From assembly GCF_028769735.1 (NCBI RefSeq), contig NC_088175.1, positions 1,984,001-2,048,000 on the forward strand: a stretch of DNA of 64,000 nucleotides, given 5' to 3'. Position numbers and translations under genes: made by a program. The notes under the pieces were generated by a model that was not told the origin of the DNA, did no database searches, and saw only the letters and a list, made by a program, of their open reading frames with translations. Positions within the stretch are counted from its first letter, which is position 1. The number at the start of each line of letters is the position of its first letter. The stretch comes from Zonotrichia leucophrys gambelii (lineage: Eukaryota > Chordata > Aves > Passeriformes > Passerellidae). Below are positions 60,901 to 63,900 of this stretch, piece after piece.

Positions 60901-63900
60901 TGAAGTGCTAGCACAGGAGAGGTCCAGCCACTGGATTCACTGCACCACCAGTGATAATGGAAAGTTTATTGGAATGGAACTCTTCCTAACAGTTAATTTT
61001 GTCCTTCATCCAGAAAATTGGTGACTGTGCTGTGGAGCTGCAAAACTTTGAAAACCAAGTAGCAAAATTGAGAGGCCATGGAGAAAGATTGCAGTTACCT
61101 ATCACCTTAATCCAGGAAGCTTATAAATTAGAGGTAAGAACACAGTACAGCTTCCACTTACTCAGCATGGTTTGATTCTTCTAAGCAATGCATTTACAGC
61201 ATCAAAAGGCTGATGGTTATTTTGTATTCTGTGGGTTTGTTTGGGATTCATTTCTGTCCTTCATGGATCACTGCACAGTGTTTGCATTTTTAGGATGTTC
61301 TGGATGACATGTGGGGGATTCTGAAAGCAAAGTATGTGGAGCTGAACTCCCCTGCCATCAGTGAAAGCCAGTATGAGGACTTGCTTCGTGGGTTTGCAGA
61401 GCTGGTAGCTATTGGAAGGGAGAAGATGGCACAAGATCCAAAGCACCTAACAAAGAGCAGAGCAGCTCTGCAGTCCCACCTGAAAAATCACAAGGTATGA
61501 GGTGTTGTCCACAGCACTGCTCAGGTCACCATAGCAAGGAGAGCACAGTTTTCTGGGACTGGTTTCTCTCCAGGGTAGTGGAGGAGAGTGACTGGCTCAT
61601 AGCAAAGGGGAGGGACTGGTATATGTGCAGAAAACAAAGACAAGTTTTTCAGTAGATCAAAACAGCACCAGTTTTGGTGATAAATTGCTATTTCTGCTTA
61701 CCTCAGAACACATAGCTGTGTGAGGAAAACACATTTTTCTTATAGTTACCCAAAGGATTATCGTGTCCTACCCACTACTTAAGCCTTAGAGCTCCTGCTG
61801 TGGGAGTGTGATCTCTCTTAGAGAGCAAGCTTTAACTTGGGTTTTTTTTCCAGGATTTTTTCCACAACCTCATGACACGTATGGCTTACATGGAAGCGTT
61901 TTCCAAGAGAGTGAGTCCTTCTGTCTTGCAAAAGAGAGAGGAATTCTGGAGAGAGCTGGTCGATGAGGTCAAATTGCTGGAGCAGAAGGCCTGCCAGTAT
62001 GGTATACACTTAGAGAGCCTGCTAAAGGTAATAAATCAAAAGACAACCAAGAGTAAAACCTGGAGGGAAGGAGAAAAGTTGCATCTGGGGCAGCTCTTGT
62101 CCTACCAGTGATTCTTTGGCTAGTAGTTGTCCTTTTCTGATTCCACTGGACAGCAACAGTAAAAAAAAAAAGGAAAAAAATCCCAGCACTACTTTAAAAT
62201 AAAATTTCAAAAACTTAACCAATAATCTCAGAACATCCCTATAGAATAAAAAATTGAATACATCACTTAAAAATAAGAATCCTTAAAGATTTTGAAGAGT
62301 GCATAATTAATTCATCTGTAGTGAAATCATGTCTCACTTTGATATTTATATATTATTCACTTATTTTTTGTTGTATTTCATTAAAGCAAGAGCTGCTGAT
62401 GTTTTAGAAGGCATTAAGGCCTGAGTCTGGTGTGTTGAAATGCAAATGGATGTGTGCTGTGTAAACAATTCAATGTATTTTTTAGGATTGGGTGGTATTT
62501 GATGAGGAATGCCTGGTTTTCAATAAGGAGTTAGAAGCACTTGCCTCTGTGTTGCCTTCTGTCAGTTTGGTTGAAGAAACTGAAGAAAGATTAATGGAAA
62601 GGATTGCACTTCTAGAGGTATTTATGTGTTTGTCACTGCTCTTCTTTATGCATCAGTAGAACTGGCAAAAAATATTTAATTAGTATATGAGGAGATGATT
62701 TGCAGGGCACTGCCTCATCTCCTCAGCTGTGTGTGGATGCAAGCTCAAAACTGACTTTTTAAAGTAGGAGAAGATTGGGCTGCTAATTTCAGCCAGGGGC
62801 TCCAAGTCCATTTTAGTGGGAGTACTGACTATAACTACTTTATAACTCAGTCTTCAAAGGAAAGTATTTGGGGTAAGATGGATGTTGTGCAGTGTCCATG
62901 GATCCCAAGGACAGCAAGTGCCACTTCTCTGTAATACAGAAATTGTTTTCATGCCACAGTGTAAAACCTATGGAAAAGGACAATCAACCTAGTGCTTTCA
63001 AATATCTGAAAATACCAAATATTTGAACTCTTACTATAACACTGGTTGCAGCTGCATCTCTGATGACAGAGCTACATCTTTATTTACAATTTCAGCTCCA
63101 GCTGGAAATATTTTGTCCACATTATAAATGCATTTAAGTATAAGGATATAAAAGCAGCATTTATGGTTGTTTTATAAAATTAAGAAGAAAGCTTTTTAGT
63201 AACCTCAATGATGTATTTTCAGAGAGTGCTCTGCAGGTGCACAGAGCTTCACAGGTGTGACCTTTCTCAGTTTTCAGAGGACATCCTCTGTTATAATTTT
63301 TTGAATTAATAAGTGTTTAATAAAAGCAAATTGATGAGTGTTCAATAAATGATTAATAAGTTTATTAAAGGGGAAAAGTGCTGTAATGATTGAATCTAGT
63401 TGACTGCAGGAAAGAAATCACTGGACATTCACAGGAAAATCTGAGCTACAGTAAAGCCTTTGTAATAAATCAACTGTAGATGTTTACAGTCATAGTGGCC
63501 TTCTGGTGCTTTTGATTCCTGATGCACTGAGACAAGAGAGATGCAAAATTTGCACAGCCATTGATGTGAAGTTGCCTGGTCTTCCTTGGCTTTTTATATT
63601 CTTCACTAGCTCTTCACTCTTAAATCTTTATTTGTCTTTAAAGACTTCAGAAACAAAGTCATAAAGCTTTAGAAGATGTTTGGTGCAGGGTGAAACTGTG
63701 GAGCTTCACAGTTTCAAAAAGAGAACAGAATAAAAGGAAACAAAGAGGAAACAAACAAACAAACCCACAAAAACCTGTGTCCCTTTTGCATGTAATGATT
63801 AAGAAGTTAGAACAAGTGATGTGTGTTCTTCTAGTTGTGTTTTCTGTCTTTAAAATGTTACTGTTTTGCAAACTTCCCATATTCTGACAGAAAATCAAAA

